From Rhizomucor pusillus (taxonomy: Eukaryota; Mucoromycota; Mucoromycetes; Mucorales; Lichtheimiaceae), in contig FWWN02000610.1 in assembly GCA_900175165.2 (NCBI GenBank), positions 1 to 64,000 on the forward strand: DNA of 64,000 nt. Direction: 5' to 3'. Below are positions 11,262 through 22,375 of the stretch, piece after piece. Every line of letters starts with the position of its first letter. Position 1 is the stretch's first letter. The notes under the pieces are model-generated. The model ran no database searches. It saw nothing but the letters and a program-made list of their open reading frames with translations, and was not told the DNA's origin. The position numbers and the translations under genes are program-made.

Positions 11262-13023
11262 TTAGTTGGCGCCAAACATCTTCTTCAAATGGGCGGTGCT
11301 GTAGGACTTGGGGCGCTCCAAGGGCATACCAAGAGCACGGTCCCAGATCAATTGGCTAAAAGAAGCAATTAGATTATCTCGTTTCAGCCATACCCATCTT
11401 ATCACACAAGACTTTACCTAGTGACACCCAATGCACGGGAGACACCGAAGAGGACGGTGTAGTAGTCCTGTTCAGTGAGGCCGTAGTATTGGAGAAGGAC
11501 ACCAGAGTGAGCGTCCACGTTGGGCCAGGGGTTCTTGGTCTTGCCGTGTTCAGTCAAGACACCGGGCTACGGGAAGAGAGAAGGGGTCAATCAGAAAATT
11601 CGAGATCCGGATAAACTCAGCACGTGTTTCGTTGATACTTACGACAATGTGGTACAACTTGGAGACCAAGCCGAAGAGAGGGTCATCGGGCAAGTGCTTG
11701 AGAGCGAATTCGCGCTGAGCGGTGTAGCGAGGGTCAGTCTTGCGGAGGACAGCGTGACCGTAGCCAGGAACGACCTGACCACCGTTCAAGGTATCCCACA
11801 AGTACTTCTTGATCTGTTCCTCAGAGGCGTCAATGCCAATGGTGTCCTTGAGCTTCAAGGTCCAGCGGAGGACTTCCTGGTTGGCGAGACCGTGGAGAGG
11901 ACCAGCCAAGCCGTTCAAGCCAGCAGCGAAGGAGAGGTAGGGGTCGGACAAGGCGGAACCGACCAAGTGGGTGCTAAGATAACAACAAACACAAGTCAAC
12001 AAAACTGCCAACGACAGCCCCCAACAGAAATAAAAACCCAAACTTACGTGTGAGCAGAGACGTTGCCACCTTCGTGATCGGAGTGGATGGTGAGGTACAA
12101 ACGCATAAGTTCAACAAAGTCCTTGTTGCCTTCGAAGCCCAAGAGCTTAGAGAAGTTGTACGAGTAGTCCTTGTCGGCTTCAATTTCGGCCAACTTGCCA
12201 TCCTTGTAGACGTTGCGGTAGATGCGAGCAGCAACCTTGGGCAACTTGGCAATCAAGTCCATAGCGTCCTCAAAGGTAGGCTCCCAGTATTGGGACTTGT
12301 GGATACCCTCAGAGTAGGCCTTTGCAAAGACGGAGTCGTGTTGGAGGGCGTTGATGGCCAAGGAGAATTGGGCCATGGGGTGGAGAGTCTTGGGGCAGCG
12401 GTCGATAAGTTCTTCAACGAATTCAGGGATGGAAGAGCGAGCAGCCCACTCGGCAGAGAGAGCCTTGACCTGCTCCTTGGTGGGGACTTCACCGGTGACG
12501 AGCAACCAGAAGAGAGACTCGGGAAGAGGCTCCTCACCACCATCAGCAGCGGGAAGCAGCTTCTGGCATTCGGGGATGGTCAAACCACGGAAGCGGATAC
12601 CTTCCTCAGGGTCCAAGACGGAACCTTCCCAGATAAGACCCTTGATGCCACGCATACCACCATAGGCCATGTCGACGGTGACTTCACCGAGAACCTTGTT
12701 GCCATATTCCTTGCGGAAAGCCTTGACTTCGGCTTGCTTCTCGGGGATCAACTCGGCAAGACGCTCCTTCAAGGACTGTTTCGAGCGACAATAACAGTAA
12801 GTAAGGTGCTACAGGTATGTTGGCTCAAGTGTTTTGCTTTACCTTCACTTGCGAGGAGTAGGCGCGAGCAGCGGTGGCGGAGGCGAAGCGAAGAGGAGTT
12901 TGGCGGGCAGCACCCTAGCATATATCTGCATGAGCAACCCTTGCGAACGATGACGCGTGTGCGGCAGCAAAAGGTGATCGAATTGTTTACCTTGAGTGTG
13001 GAGAAAGCGCGAAGTGCAGACAT
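11262..13023 (-). CDS. CIT1: Mitochondrial citrate synthase
   Basis: Six exons on the minus strand (12991-13023, 12843-12914, 12048-12775, 11643-11973, 11418-11566, 11262-11355) encode 468 residues. The enzyme condenses acetyl-CoA with oxaloacetate to citrate. The N-terminus ([11 protein letters not shown], then [13 protein letters not shown]) is rich in Arg/Ser/Ala and lacks acids, as a matrix-targeting peptide should. All three catalytic residues are visible by family alignment: His in SDHEGGN, His in [13 protein letters not shown] and Asp in NVDAHSG. There is no C-terminal SKL-type signal (end KKMFGAN), so it is the mitochondrial and not the peroxisomal form. Codon use is strongly biased to C-ending codons, as in highly expressed genes. 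Confidence 0.97.
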
Positions 13024-15322
13024 TTGTGACAAAAGGAGTTGAAGGAAGAAAAAACAGAAAGGCCTGGCGCGAGATGGTCTTTAAAAAAATGTAAAAGCCG
13101 CCGGCGGCTAAAAGATTTCTGTCATTGAAAAAGCAAAGACCCCGGCTGCCTCATGATGTCAGCCTCTTGCTTCCCCTCCCTCCCCAACCCATCACCCCGC
13201 CTGAAAGAACAAAAACTTCGCGGATAAACTGTTATGCGGTCCACCGTCTGGGGGGGGGAGTTCGTCCACCTTCCCCAGATTCATCGCAAGGCCGCCATAT
13301 TCTTCTCTCGCTCTCTGCGCTTGTCAAAATCATCTTCATCGTCTTTGCTAACTCCACCAGGAACAAGAGACAGTGACACAAACAATCCCGTATTCTTCAT
13401 TTGTCATAGCAACATGGCAGTCACCTGAAATGTCCATGCAGTCATTGCTCGTGGAAATAAAAAGATCCGCCGCTACAGACCGCCACACTAGCTGTTAGAA
13501 TGAAACATTATCTGATCTGTAGGATAGTATTTATCCGTACAAGGAGAGAGTGAGTGAAAGGACATGTTATTGTCAACAAAAACAATTCGGCGTAATGTTT
13601 CACTGTAATTCTCCAAGGACGGGTAGAGACGGCGAATGGACAGATGATTTGCATCAGTCAGATAACCAAATTCAGGTGTTACATATCAAATTGGAAAAAG
13701 CTGATGCGCACAAACGTTCGAAAGAATACAGTCTTAGTTCGAGCAGGCGGGGGATCGTCCGTTCGTTTCTTGGAAAGCATGTTTTCCCACCCTCTTGTCC
13801 TGATTCTTCCGGCCCCGCGACTTATTGGAGAGCAAACGTTACTGGCTCCTGATAAGAAGCGGCTCAATCTTATCAAATTGATCAAAAGAGGAATGTGTTA
13901 CAGTCGGGAAACTCTGCACACATGAAAAAAGAAGCTTCAGGGACACCAAACCAAATTCAGTTTGTCATTCCGCTGGTCAAACATGGATAAACCCTTTGTC
14001 AGCACATCACAGACTCGCTTTGCCCCCCTTTGCTTTTACCCATCTGAAAATGATTAATAACTGAAGCTTTCCCTTTACAACTTTGAGAACTGACAAATGC
14101 TTTTTTAAAAAGCACATTGTTTTCTCTTTCCTGGCAGCGTTTGTCCGCATTGTCCGTATATACGGCACCTTGCAATAAATCACGTTGTGACGAATAGGAT
14201 GAATGCATGGATTTATCGGGCTTTGCAAAATGTATAGTTTGAACATTTAGTTTCAAATAGTCAACCATGACCTTAACCCTATAGTGCGACAAGTGCTACT
14301 GCTACGTATCAGGGTTCTCGGGAATGATGGCCATGAAGATAAATGCATTATTTATTGAAGAGGAGAAAGTCCCGCCATATTTGCTTATGCTTATCTGATG
14401 CTCTACGTGAACCACGATGCAGCTTAGCCTTGATAAAACTGTTTCCTTAGAACAGGATCTTTGGGGGCAGCCGTGACTTGCGTGAAATCTGAGGTTGATT
14501 TCGTTTCTGCGACGTGTAGACCAGCAAATAGTTTTTCCGCTTGTGGCAGGAGCCCAGCTAGTAGAGCCGTACAGGATGCCCACAAATATTATAAGATCGT
14601 AAAACTGCTAAGGGACTTTTGGTATCTATGAGGGCTGCCACATATAAAGCGCTTAGATAGCAGAAAATAAACAGCATCTTATTAAGTCACTATGTTTCAG
14701 TATAGATTGTAATTATTATGGGCCTAATTTGATCTGCAGCTGACAGCTTTATGCAACCTGCGCTCGCTTGCATCTTCACAACCATGCACAACGAAATTGG
14801 GATACGCCAGACAGACAATAAATGCCTGTAGTTGATGTAGAGGAAACCGTGAATATGGTTTACAGCACAAAAGCATGCTTTCAAATCGAAAACGTTTTTA
14901 AGATATCCATTTATGCTATATGACAACGATAAAGCAAGATTCTTTATTCAATAGCACATAATAGGAGAGTTGATGGTCCCCCATTTGTAAGCGCTTTAAT
15001 CTCTACATCACCCCTTTTCGGCCTTTTTTTATCTCCTCTGTTTACGCGTATGGACAGTGTCCAACTCCTTTATCAGCAACACGCTTACTCTGTCCAAAGC
15101 CAATCCGACCAAATTTCAATTGTCTGGAGACAGAATACGATTGATGCTGTAACACAATGCATAATGAAATACCGTAAACGCTCTGCATTGTTATGTATTG
15201 TCACTACCTCACCATTTGGCTTTGAGTGTTTTGCAACGAAAGACTCACGAAAGTATCCAAAATACATGCCGTCGAAGTTATTCAACTCATAATTCATTTT
15301 TCCCAAGGTATTTCAACAACGG
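13024..15322. other. Citrate synthase promoter and gene-poor DNA
   Basis: The first few hundred bases should hold the citrate synthase promoter; a T/C-rich patch and a G8 run (13250-13257) are seen. Beyond 13.5 kb the sequence is AT-rich with short unrelated frames on both strands, and I could not support a gene. Confidence 0.4.
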
Positions 15323-16391
15323 GCAAACGAGTAATCTTGGAACGACTGACGGGACACAAGGTATACGCCAAGATGTAGAAATGCCGATTTGGAGTAGATT
15401 TCTTATTTGAAGTTGATGATGATAAGAAAGTCTGCTCGCTTGAGCTTAACAAACGGATGTTTCGTCTTGTGCGTACCCTGAAATCTCACACCGATTTCTT
15501 CAGTGGCTGTAGTTCGCGAAGAAAGAAGGATACCAGCCACCCAAGCATGGATCAGATAGCAACAAAGCTCCAATCGAAAGCAACTTGAAAAGAATCTTAT
15601 ATTAATTACTATCAGCTTTCAACGAAAACGACTCGATCAAAATGAGCACGTTGAAATATTTGGACTGATCAACATTTCTTGATACCGTTTCTTTGCTCCT
15701 TTGGATTATGAGACACAAATGAAATGTAGGCAGTCGACAAATGATATTACAGCAAAGGAGAAATATAAGAGTAAACAAATGCAATCTGGCACGAGCACTA
15801 CAATTGCCATTGCGTGAAGAAGACCGAGATGATACCTTCATTGTAGGCATGGATTCGCAATCAACATTAAATTATCTCCTCAATTTTGTCCGTGAAGAAC
15901 TTTATGGATACATGTTCACAAAGGTTTGGACAATGCCGAAAACTTATTCCTTCGCCTGTTCGCACACAAGCGGTTCATGAGCCTCTTGAACAATCGACAT
16001 TTCGCTGACCATACAATGCGTCAAACTCTGATCGATAACTTCGACTTGCGGCGCTTGTTTGATATTGTGGAAGAACGAATAATATAGTCTTCTGCATCTT
16101 TACTGATGCAACATACCATGTATGTATCGAAAACAGCCATCAATCTTGCTTGGCCAGAATATAGCGGAAAGCACGGACAAAGCATTGGCACCAAGTATGA
16201 AATGATCATTTAGCAAAACATATTTTACATCTTTCAGCCCTGAGAAGATGTCTTATGACGCTAGTCAACTGACCATTAGCTATAAATCGCATCGCTTGGA
16301 AAATGAAATGGAGGGGCTTATTAGGAACCTCTTTACATTAGCATCGCCTACATTTGATATAAATGCTTCAGATATATCGGATTCGCATTAG
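15323..16391 (+). pseudogene. Decayed gene of unknown family
   Basis: Long coding-like segments line up on the plus strand but are interrupted. 15323-15565 reads GKRVILERLTGHKVYAKM, TAG at 15376-15378, then KCRFGVDFLFEVDDDKK. 15741-15935 reads LPLREEDRDDTFIVGMDSQS. After a shift near 15920 the text continues GLDNAENLFLRLFAHKRFMS and IDNFDLRRLFDIVEERI, with another in-frame TAG at 16085-16087, then TAINLAWPEYSGKHG. A probable intron (about 16198-16239) leads to a last exon ending NASDISDSH. Two stops plus a frameshift indicate a dead gene. No known domain was recognised. It may belong to the same class of Mucorales-specific repeated genes as the first feature, but that is only suspicion. Confidence 0.45.
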
Positions 16392-16648
16392 CAGTGGTGT
16401 ATCTGCTAATGATCAGCTTCACGCAGACTAGAATGATTGCTGCAAGCAAACATGGATGATCTACTTTCTTGTTATATGTATGAAATCAGGAAGAATCCAG
16501 TCTAGTTATTTCATAGGTTGGTATCTACAGCTATTGAGTAGCATGAATGTGCTAACAGAAAGCTTTCGGGCCCGCTGAGGTCAGAGTTCGCAAATTTGGT
16601 GTTCGCTTTTTCTGTTGAACGAATAAGAGCACTCCACTCTCCTTCAGC

Positions 16649-18486
16649 ATGGAGAATGTACTACTTTGGGACGAGAACAAGGTTGGCAAATGGATAGCTT
16701 CCATAGGCTACGCCGCATACGAGAAACACTTTAAAGGTGCGTCGCCATTCCTTGATTCCTGACCATTGTACTTAAAACATTTTCACAGAGAATGGCATCA
16801 CAGGGGATGTCCTCGTGAATCTCGACCACGAGACTTTAAAGGATTTGTCTATGCACTCCGTGGGCCAGCGTATGGACTTTCTACGTCATGTATACAACCT
16901 CAAGGCTTTGTGGCGGATACCTTTAAATGAATGGGATTATGTTCCTCCTAGTAAGTGCGCATATCATCTGAATATGCAAAAGCATGTTATTAAATTCACC
17001 AATTAGGCATCTTGTATGAGAACGTATGCATCGGAAAACTATCTCTCATAGAGTTGGCTGCTTATAGGAAGTGTAGGATTGGCTAGGTCAGAATGGAATG
17101 GCGGATTATCGCAAGATCGAGGCTGCTTTTCAAGAGAGAGGTACATTGGGTAAAAGCTAGAAGCTTACACAGTGTACTCATTGGTGTGGAAACTTGAAGA
17201 TGGACACCTAAGACAGTTAACTGAAGATGTCAATCGCCTCGCAAACGAAGTGAACCGCCTTAGGGAAGAAATGTCGCAGATATGGAAAGCTTCTAGAGAT
17301 AAAAAGGTAACGAGTATTTCTGACAATGTTGCGATCTGTTTTAACATGTGTCCGTCTGATGTAGCCATTGCCTGTTTTTGAAATTGAAAAGTCACCATCT
17401 ACTCCACCAGTTCAGAAAGGATACCCTCAGTTTATAAGCAAATCTGGACACCTACTTACACCACCTACTGTACATAATCTTGGAGGAAGCGTCGATTATT
17501 TTACACATACGAGTAACAACGATGCCAGTAAATCTGGAAAGAATGTTGAATCCGCATTTGCCAGTGAAGACGTATGTAAAGGTTCGATTCTTTTTCAATG
17601 GTATCGCGGTGCACTAACGAGACGTATCCTTAGCACAAGACGATCCCTGGTGTTACCATCAATGATGGCGGTGCAATCAAAGTGTACGGTGAAAAAATAT
17701 CTAACAGCTCCAAAGTTGATTTGGAAACTTCAAAGAATGTGCGGCTTTTACTGGACGATGCATGCTCCAAAGTCATCATGTCTGCTCTCAAAAAGTACAA
17801 TGTAATGGATGATTGGCAGCAATATGCATTGTGGCTTCAGTGGGGTCCACCGGACAATACACAAGGTAAGGCGTATTCTAAGTAATTAAGACATCTACTT
17901 TATTCATATATTTTGGCTAGAGCGGCCGTTAGGATACGATGAAAAGCCGCTGCGCATTTCACACAAACTCAAGGAATCCAAGCAAAATCCTCGATTCGTA
18001 CTAAAGCATGTAAAGGACAACAAACCCTTCATGCCGCCGTCGTCCGATAAAAACGCATTCACGTCTCCGCGTCCAGCCCCGAGGCCATCAACACCTCTTT
18101 ACAGCGATGATCAATCTCAACAGAGTGCGCCTGCGGCCCCATACAGCAGTTCAGGATGGAAGTCATCATCTAACGATAAGCAGCGTGTTTTGGAACCTAA
18201 AACTGCAATTACGTCGGGCCGCGTTGGATTTGAAGTCATTGCACCTGTCATGTCATCCTCCATATCCACTCCAACTCCTTCGACAAATACTTCGAGTTCT
18301 AATACCCTAACACCTACTGCTGAGCAATCGTCTTCGACAAACACGCCAACATCATCTAAACGAGCAGGCACCATTAATCGTAAGCCTTCAGACAATTTCT
18401 TGAGCGAACTGGGTCTCGAGAGTGATCTTGCGAGTGCGATATATTCCATAATGATGGATAATGACAATAGCAGCAGCAATAAATAG
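16649..18486 (+). CDS. STE50: STE50-like adaptor (SAM and Ras-association domains)
   Basis: Eight exons (16649-16736, 16789-16950, 17007-17023, 17092-17140, 17200-17306, 17365-17571, 17634-17865, 17921-18486) give 475 residues in continuous phase. Residues about 5-75 are a sterile alpha motif domain (WDENKVGKWIASIGY ... LVNLDHETLKDLSM ... QRMDFLRHVYNL). A short coiled segment (LTEDVNRLANEVNRLREEM) follows. Residues about 210-320 are a Ras-association domain (GGAIKVYGEK ... DWQQYALWLQWG ... RPLGYDEKPL). The tail is Ser/Thr/Pro-rich. SAM plus RA in this order is the Ste50 layout. In yeasts Ste50 binds the MAPKKK Ste11 by its SAM domain and Cdc42/Opy2 by its RA domain, feeding pheromone, osmotic and filamentation MAPK signalling. 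The 17-bp exon is supported by phase only. Confidence 0.85.
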
Positions 18487-18627
18487 TTTCTGTTTCACTT
18501 GCACCCCGGCTGGGAAATCAGAAAATTTCGTCCGCTGGGGATCGCTGTTGCATAATGTTGTGATCATCCCTACCCCTTCCTTATTTCTTTCTTCTTTTCT
18601 CGTTGTTTCTTTTTGGTCATACAAATC

Positions 18628-21600
18628 ATGGCAACTACTGCGAGCGGAGCTGCAGCCTTGGCTGATGAAAACAAGCGAAAAGCCATGGCGCAGTACATGA
18701 AAACCAAACGAGTTCGTGTTGGTGAAATGGAGGCCAACGAGGCCAAGCAAGTCATCAGCAAAGTCTTGTCAGCAACTGACGATAACGAGCGGAAGGCGGC
18801 TGCTCAAGAACTGGCAGAATTCGTCAATCACTATGGTGTCCGAGCACTCAAGGCATGTCATGTATACAGCATGCTTTCCTCAGAACTATTTGCAAAGAAA
18901 CCCAAGACGCCCAATGTGCTCGGTGCCATGGAAACGGTTGATGTGCTTACTGGATCCAACGATCTACTTCGTGGTCAACTGGAGCCGCATTTGATTACGT
19001 TGCTGGCACCGTTGCTTGAATTGCAAGGGGATAAACAAAACGCTGTCAGAGAAAAGGCTGCAACCACTGCTAAGCACTTGGTTCGAGGCATGAATCCGGT
19101 GGCGACTCGGTTTATGCTCCACGTATGCCTGGAGGGTCTGGAGAACTCACGCAAGTGGCCAACCAAGATGCTATCTCTGGCATTAATTGAACAAATGGCT
19201 CAAGATAATCCGATGCAACTGTATCCGGTCATCCCGGATCTCGTCCCGGTCCTGTCGGACTGTATGTGGGATACAAAAGCGGACGTCAAAAAAGCAGCAA
19301 CGCAATGCATGGGAAAAGTGTGCGGATTGCTTGACAACAAGGATATCGAGCGCTTTATTCCTGCTGTCATAGAATGTATCAATCATCCCGACAAGGTTCC
19401 AGAGACGATCCATCAACTGGGTGCAACGACTTTTGTGCAGGAAGTTGATGCTGGTACTCTGTCCTTGATGGTGCCGCTTCTTGCTCGCGGTCTCCGTGAA
19501 CGTCAGACGGCCATTAAGCGCAAGTCTGCTGTCATCATTGATAACATGTGCAAGCTCGTGGATGATCCGGAAGTTGCAGCACCCTTCTTGCCTGTCTTGC
19601 TACCTGCTTTGGACCATGTTCACGACGTTGTAGCTGATCCAGAATGCCGCGGTGTGGTCGAAAAGGCATTGGCTACTCTCAAGCGTGTTGGAGGTACCGA
19701 CCAGACCATGCTGACGGTCAATGAAAAGCGCGAGAAAGTGACAAAAACCCTTGATCGATTGATGCCAACGAAACTCGAAGGTTTCTTCTGTCCTGTTAGA
19801 AAATACATGATCGAGCTGGCTGTCGCTCTGGTGCTTGCCAAGGATTTTAACAAGAGCTCCTGGGCCAATGCGATTGCCCCGCACGCAGCAACGTGGCTGC
19901 TTGTGACCGGGCGCGAGTCCGAAGAGTGGGGTGACAAGCAAGAAGAAGAATCCGAGAAACTTGCTCTAGCTGCATTGTCAAGCTGCGAAGAAGCCGTTGC
20001 TGTTCACGCTGCCGAAGAAGAGGATGACGAAGAAGGCGAAGAACTGTGCAACTGCGAATTCTCTCTTGCATACGGTGCAAAGATCCTGCTTAACCGAACA
20101 GCTCTCAGGCTCAAGCGCGGTCGTCGATATGGTCTCTGCGGTCCCAATGGATGCGGCAAATCCACATTGATGCGTGCCATTGCTAACGAGCAGCTGGAAG
20201 GTTTCCCACCTCGCTCTGTTCTCAAGACTGTCTATGTGGAGCACGACATTGATGGATCTCAAGCCGATACCGGTCTCATTGATTTCATTGCCGACAGCGA
20301 AGGTGTCGAAAAATCGGACAAAGCAGAAATTGAGCGCATCCTGCGAGATTATGGATTCAGTGAAGACATGGTCAAATATCAGAATATCGGTTCTTTATCC
20401 GGTGGCTGGAAGATGAAATTGGCACTGGCACGTGCTATGCTCATGAACGCGGATATCCTACTTTTGGACGAACCGACCAACCATCTGGATGTTGTCAACG
20501 TTGCATGGCTGGAAAATTATCTGCTTGGGCTCAAGAATGTCACGTCGATCATCGTATCTCATGACTCTGGATTCCTGGATCACGTGTGCTCTGATATCAT
20601 CCACTACGAAGGCAACTACAAGCTCAAGCGCTACAAGGGCAATTTGTCCGAGTTTGTAAAGAAAGTGCCACGAGCAGCCTCTTATTATTCGTTGGATGCC
20701 GCACAAATGTCTTTCAAGTTTCCCGAGCCTGGTTACCTCGAAGGAGTCAAGACCAAGGAACGGGCTATTTTGAAGATGAAGGATGTCGACTTCTCATATC
20801 CAGGAAGCAACCGTATGCAGCTCAAGAAAATCACCATGCAATGCTCACTTGCATCTCGCGTCGCGGTCATTGGTCCCAACGGTGCGGGCAAGTCAACTCT
20901 TATCAAGTTACTGACAGGCGAATTGGAGCCTACCGCTGGAACTGTTTGGAAGCATCCCAATTTGCGCATTGCCTACGTCGCTCAGCACGCGTTCCATCAC
21001 ATTGAAAAGCATTTGGATATTACACCAAACGAATACATCCAATGGCGTTATGCTACCGGCGAAGACCGCGAAGAACTCGAGAAAGTAGACCGCGTTGTGA
21101 CGGAAGAAGAAGAAAAGCAAATGCAGCAAGCCTTTGTTATCGATGGCGAAAAGCGACAAGTTGAAGAAATCGTTGGCCGTCGAAAGCTCAAACAAAGCTA
21201 CGAATACGAAGTACGCTGGGTTGGCAAGTCATCCATTGAAAACACATGGATACCTCGCAACCGATTGGAAGCTATGGGTTTTGCAAAGAAGATTGCTGAA
21301 GTCGATGCGCAAGAGGCACACAAGCTTGGTCTCAACCGCCCGCTGACTGCAAAGGAAATCGAGAAGCATCTCGCCGAAGTGGGCCTGGAACCTGAGTTTG
21401 CAACTCACAGTCGTATTCGTGGTCTATCTGGTGGACAGAAGGTCAAGCTCGTAATCGGTGCTGCCATGTGGAACAAGCCGCATATGCTAGTCTTGGATGA
21501 ACCGACCAACTATTTGGATCGCGAGTCGCTAGGCGCACTTGCAAATGCCATCCGCGAGTACGGCGGCGGTGTCGTGATCGTTACCCACAACCGGGAGTTC

Positions 21601-21861
21601 TCTGAGGCTCTCTGCAATGAAGTTTGGAAGGTCGAAGACGGTTGTCTCACTCCATCTGGGCACAATTGGGTCACTGGTCAGGGCACAACCAAGATTGAAG
21701 AGAAGGAGGAGGAAGATATGGTCGATGCTCAAGGAAACACGATCAAGGCTGTCAAGAAGAAGGAAAAGTTGAGCTCCAAAGAATTACGCAAAAAGAAGAA
21801 GGAGCGCATGGAACGTCGCAAGCGAGGTGAAGAAGTCTACTCTGACGAAGACGAGTGGTAA
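18628..21861 (+). CDS. ABC-F translation elongation factor 3 / EF-3-like
   Basis: An intronless 1077-residue frame. I chose ATG 18628 (MATTASGAAALADENKR) over an in-frame ATG five codons upstream. Domains: HEAT-like repeats (about 60-400), four-helix region (about 400-470), and two ABC domains. ABC1 has Walker A GPNGCGKST near residue 505, signature LSGGW near 590 and DEPTNHLD. ABC2 has Walker A GPNGAGKST near 749, signature LSGGQ near 933 and DEPTNYLD. A chromodomain-like insert lies at about 844-881 (ending TWIPRNRL). The tail is Lys-rich with an acidic end. Family role: ATP-driven release of deacylated tRNA from the ribosomal E site and aid to EF-1A and recycling. The HEAT region (for example DPECRGVVEKALATLKRVGG) looks nearer to non-yeast EF-3-like proteins than to budding-yeast EF-3; this needs a tree. 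Codon bias suggests high expression. Confidence 0.93.
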   Translation: MATTASGAAALADENKRKAMAQYMKTKRVRVGEMEANEAKQVISKVLSATDDNERKAAAQELAEFVNHYGVRALKACHVYSMLSSELFAKKPKTPNVLGAMETVDVLTGSNDLLRGQLEPHLITLLAPLLELQGDKQNAVREKAATTAKHLVRGMNPVATRFMLHVCLEGLENSRKWPTKMLSLALIEQMAQDNPMQLYPVIPDLVPVLSDCMWDTKADVKKAATQCMGKVCGLLDNKDIERFIPAVIECINHPDKVPETIHQLGATTFVQEVDAGTLSLMVPLLARGLRERQTAIKRKSAVIIDNMCKLVDDPEVAAPFLPVLLPALDHVHDVVADPECRGVVEKALATLKRVGGTDQTMLTVNEKREKVTKTLDRLMPTKLEGFFCPVRKYMIELAVALVLAKDFNKSSWANAIAPHAATWLLVTGRESEEWGDKQEEESEKLALAALSSCEEAVAVHAAEEEDDEEGEELCNCEFSLAYGAKILLNRTALRLKRGRRYGLCGPNGCGKSTLMRAIANEQLEGFPPRSVLKTVYVEHDIDGSQADTGLIDFIADSEGVEKSDKAEIERILRDYGFSEDMVKYQNIGSLSGGWKMKLALARAMLMNADILLLDEPTNHLDVVNVAWLENYLLGLKNVTSIIVSHDSGFLDHVCSDIIHYEGNYKLKRYKGNLSEFVKKVPRAASYYSLDAAQMSFKFPEPGYLEGVKTKERAILKMKDVDFSYPGSNRMQLKKITMQCSLASRVAVIGPNGAGKSTLIKLLTGELEPTAGTVWKHPNLRIAYVAQHAFHHIEKHLDITPNEYIQWRYATGEDREELEKVDRVVTEEEEKQMQQAFVIDGEKRQVEEIVGRRKLKQSYEYEVRWVGKSSIENTWIPRNRLEAMGFAKKIAEVDAQEAHKLGLNRPLTAKEIEKHLAEVGLEPEFATHSRIRGLSGGQKVKLVIGAAMWNKPHMLVLDEPTNYLDRESLGALANAIREYGGGVVIVTHNREFSEALCNEVWKVEDGCLTPSGHNWVTGQGTTKIEEKEEEDMVDAQGNTIKAVKKKEKLSSKELRKKKKERMERRKRGEEVYSDEDEW

Positions 21862-22267
21862 AAAATGAAGTAAATACGAATTTATGTCACGGTTCTTTTG
21901 ATTGTTGTCTTTTGCCAAGTAATAAAGATATTCAACGTTGATCTTCTACGGAATCATTCTCTGGAGTGCATCGTCCTTAAGTAACTCTTGATTTTGGTGA
22001 TTCCTTGATATCTAGCCTATTGATATGCGCAATAACATTCTGGGCCATGACAAAGCGAAGTGCTTGTGAACCTGATAGAGAGAAGGCTATACGCACCTTC
22101 CACAGTATCGTTTGCAGAAGGTCAACTGTCTCAGTAGCATCCCACAGAGCAGGCTGTCAACATCCAGAAGTTAGTATTCATTTGCCACAGCCAGCGGATA
22201 GGTCAGGATACATGTGCATCGTGCATGGCATCCAGTCGTGCCGATTGACCGGAGTTTTCAAGTATTT
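21862..22267. other. Intergenic after EF-3-like gene
   Basis: 3' flank of the EF-3-like gene with an AATAAA-like run near 21920. No further gene was recognised before the inverted repeat. Confidence 0.4.
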
Positions 22268-22330
22268 GGAGGCCATTCAGAATCAAAAAGCTTGCGCCTA
22301 GCGCAAGCTTTTTGATTCTGGATGGCCTCC
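22268..22330. repeat. 30-bp near-perfect inverted repeat (hairpin, 3-nt loop)
   Basis: Left arm 22268-22297 (starting GGAGGCCATTCAG) is the reverse complement of right arm 22301-22330, separated by CTA. The only mismatch is T22277 opposite G22321, which would be a G-U wobble in a plus-strand RNA, so the plus-strand transcript could form an essentially uninterrupted 30-bp stem. Flanking bases do not extend the pairing. It lies 46 bases before a decayed gene. It could be a small-RNA precursor, a terminator, a foldback element or a repair scar; the sequence alone does not decide. Confidence 0.9.
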
Positions 22331-22375
22331 TTTGAAGCTAAGGTCATATTATTCTTTTCACTGTTTGCCCTGAAC

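Noticed and set aside
11520..13042. Long plus-strand frames opposite citrate synthase
   Set aside because: They mirror the strongly codon-biased minus-strand gene; the minus frames have the enzyme's motifs and proper splice sites.
17141..17172. 32-bp ultra-short intron in STE50
   Set aside because: A later acceptor at 17198-17199 keeps frame, gives 59 bp and restores the expected family text after QER.
22005..22301. 98-codon frame overlapping the hairpin left arm
   Set aside because: No coding character; it ends in the inverted repeat and has no neighbour support.
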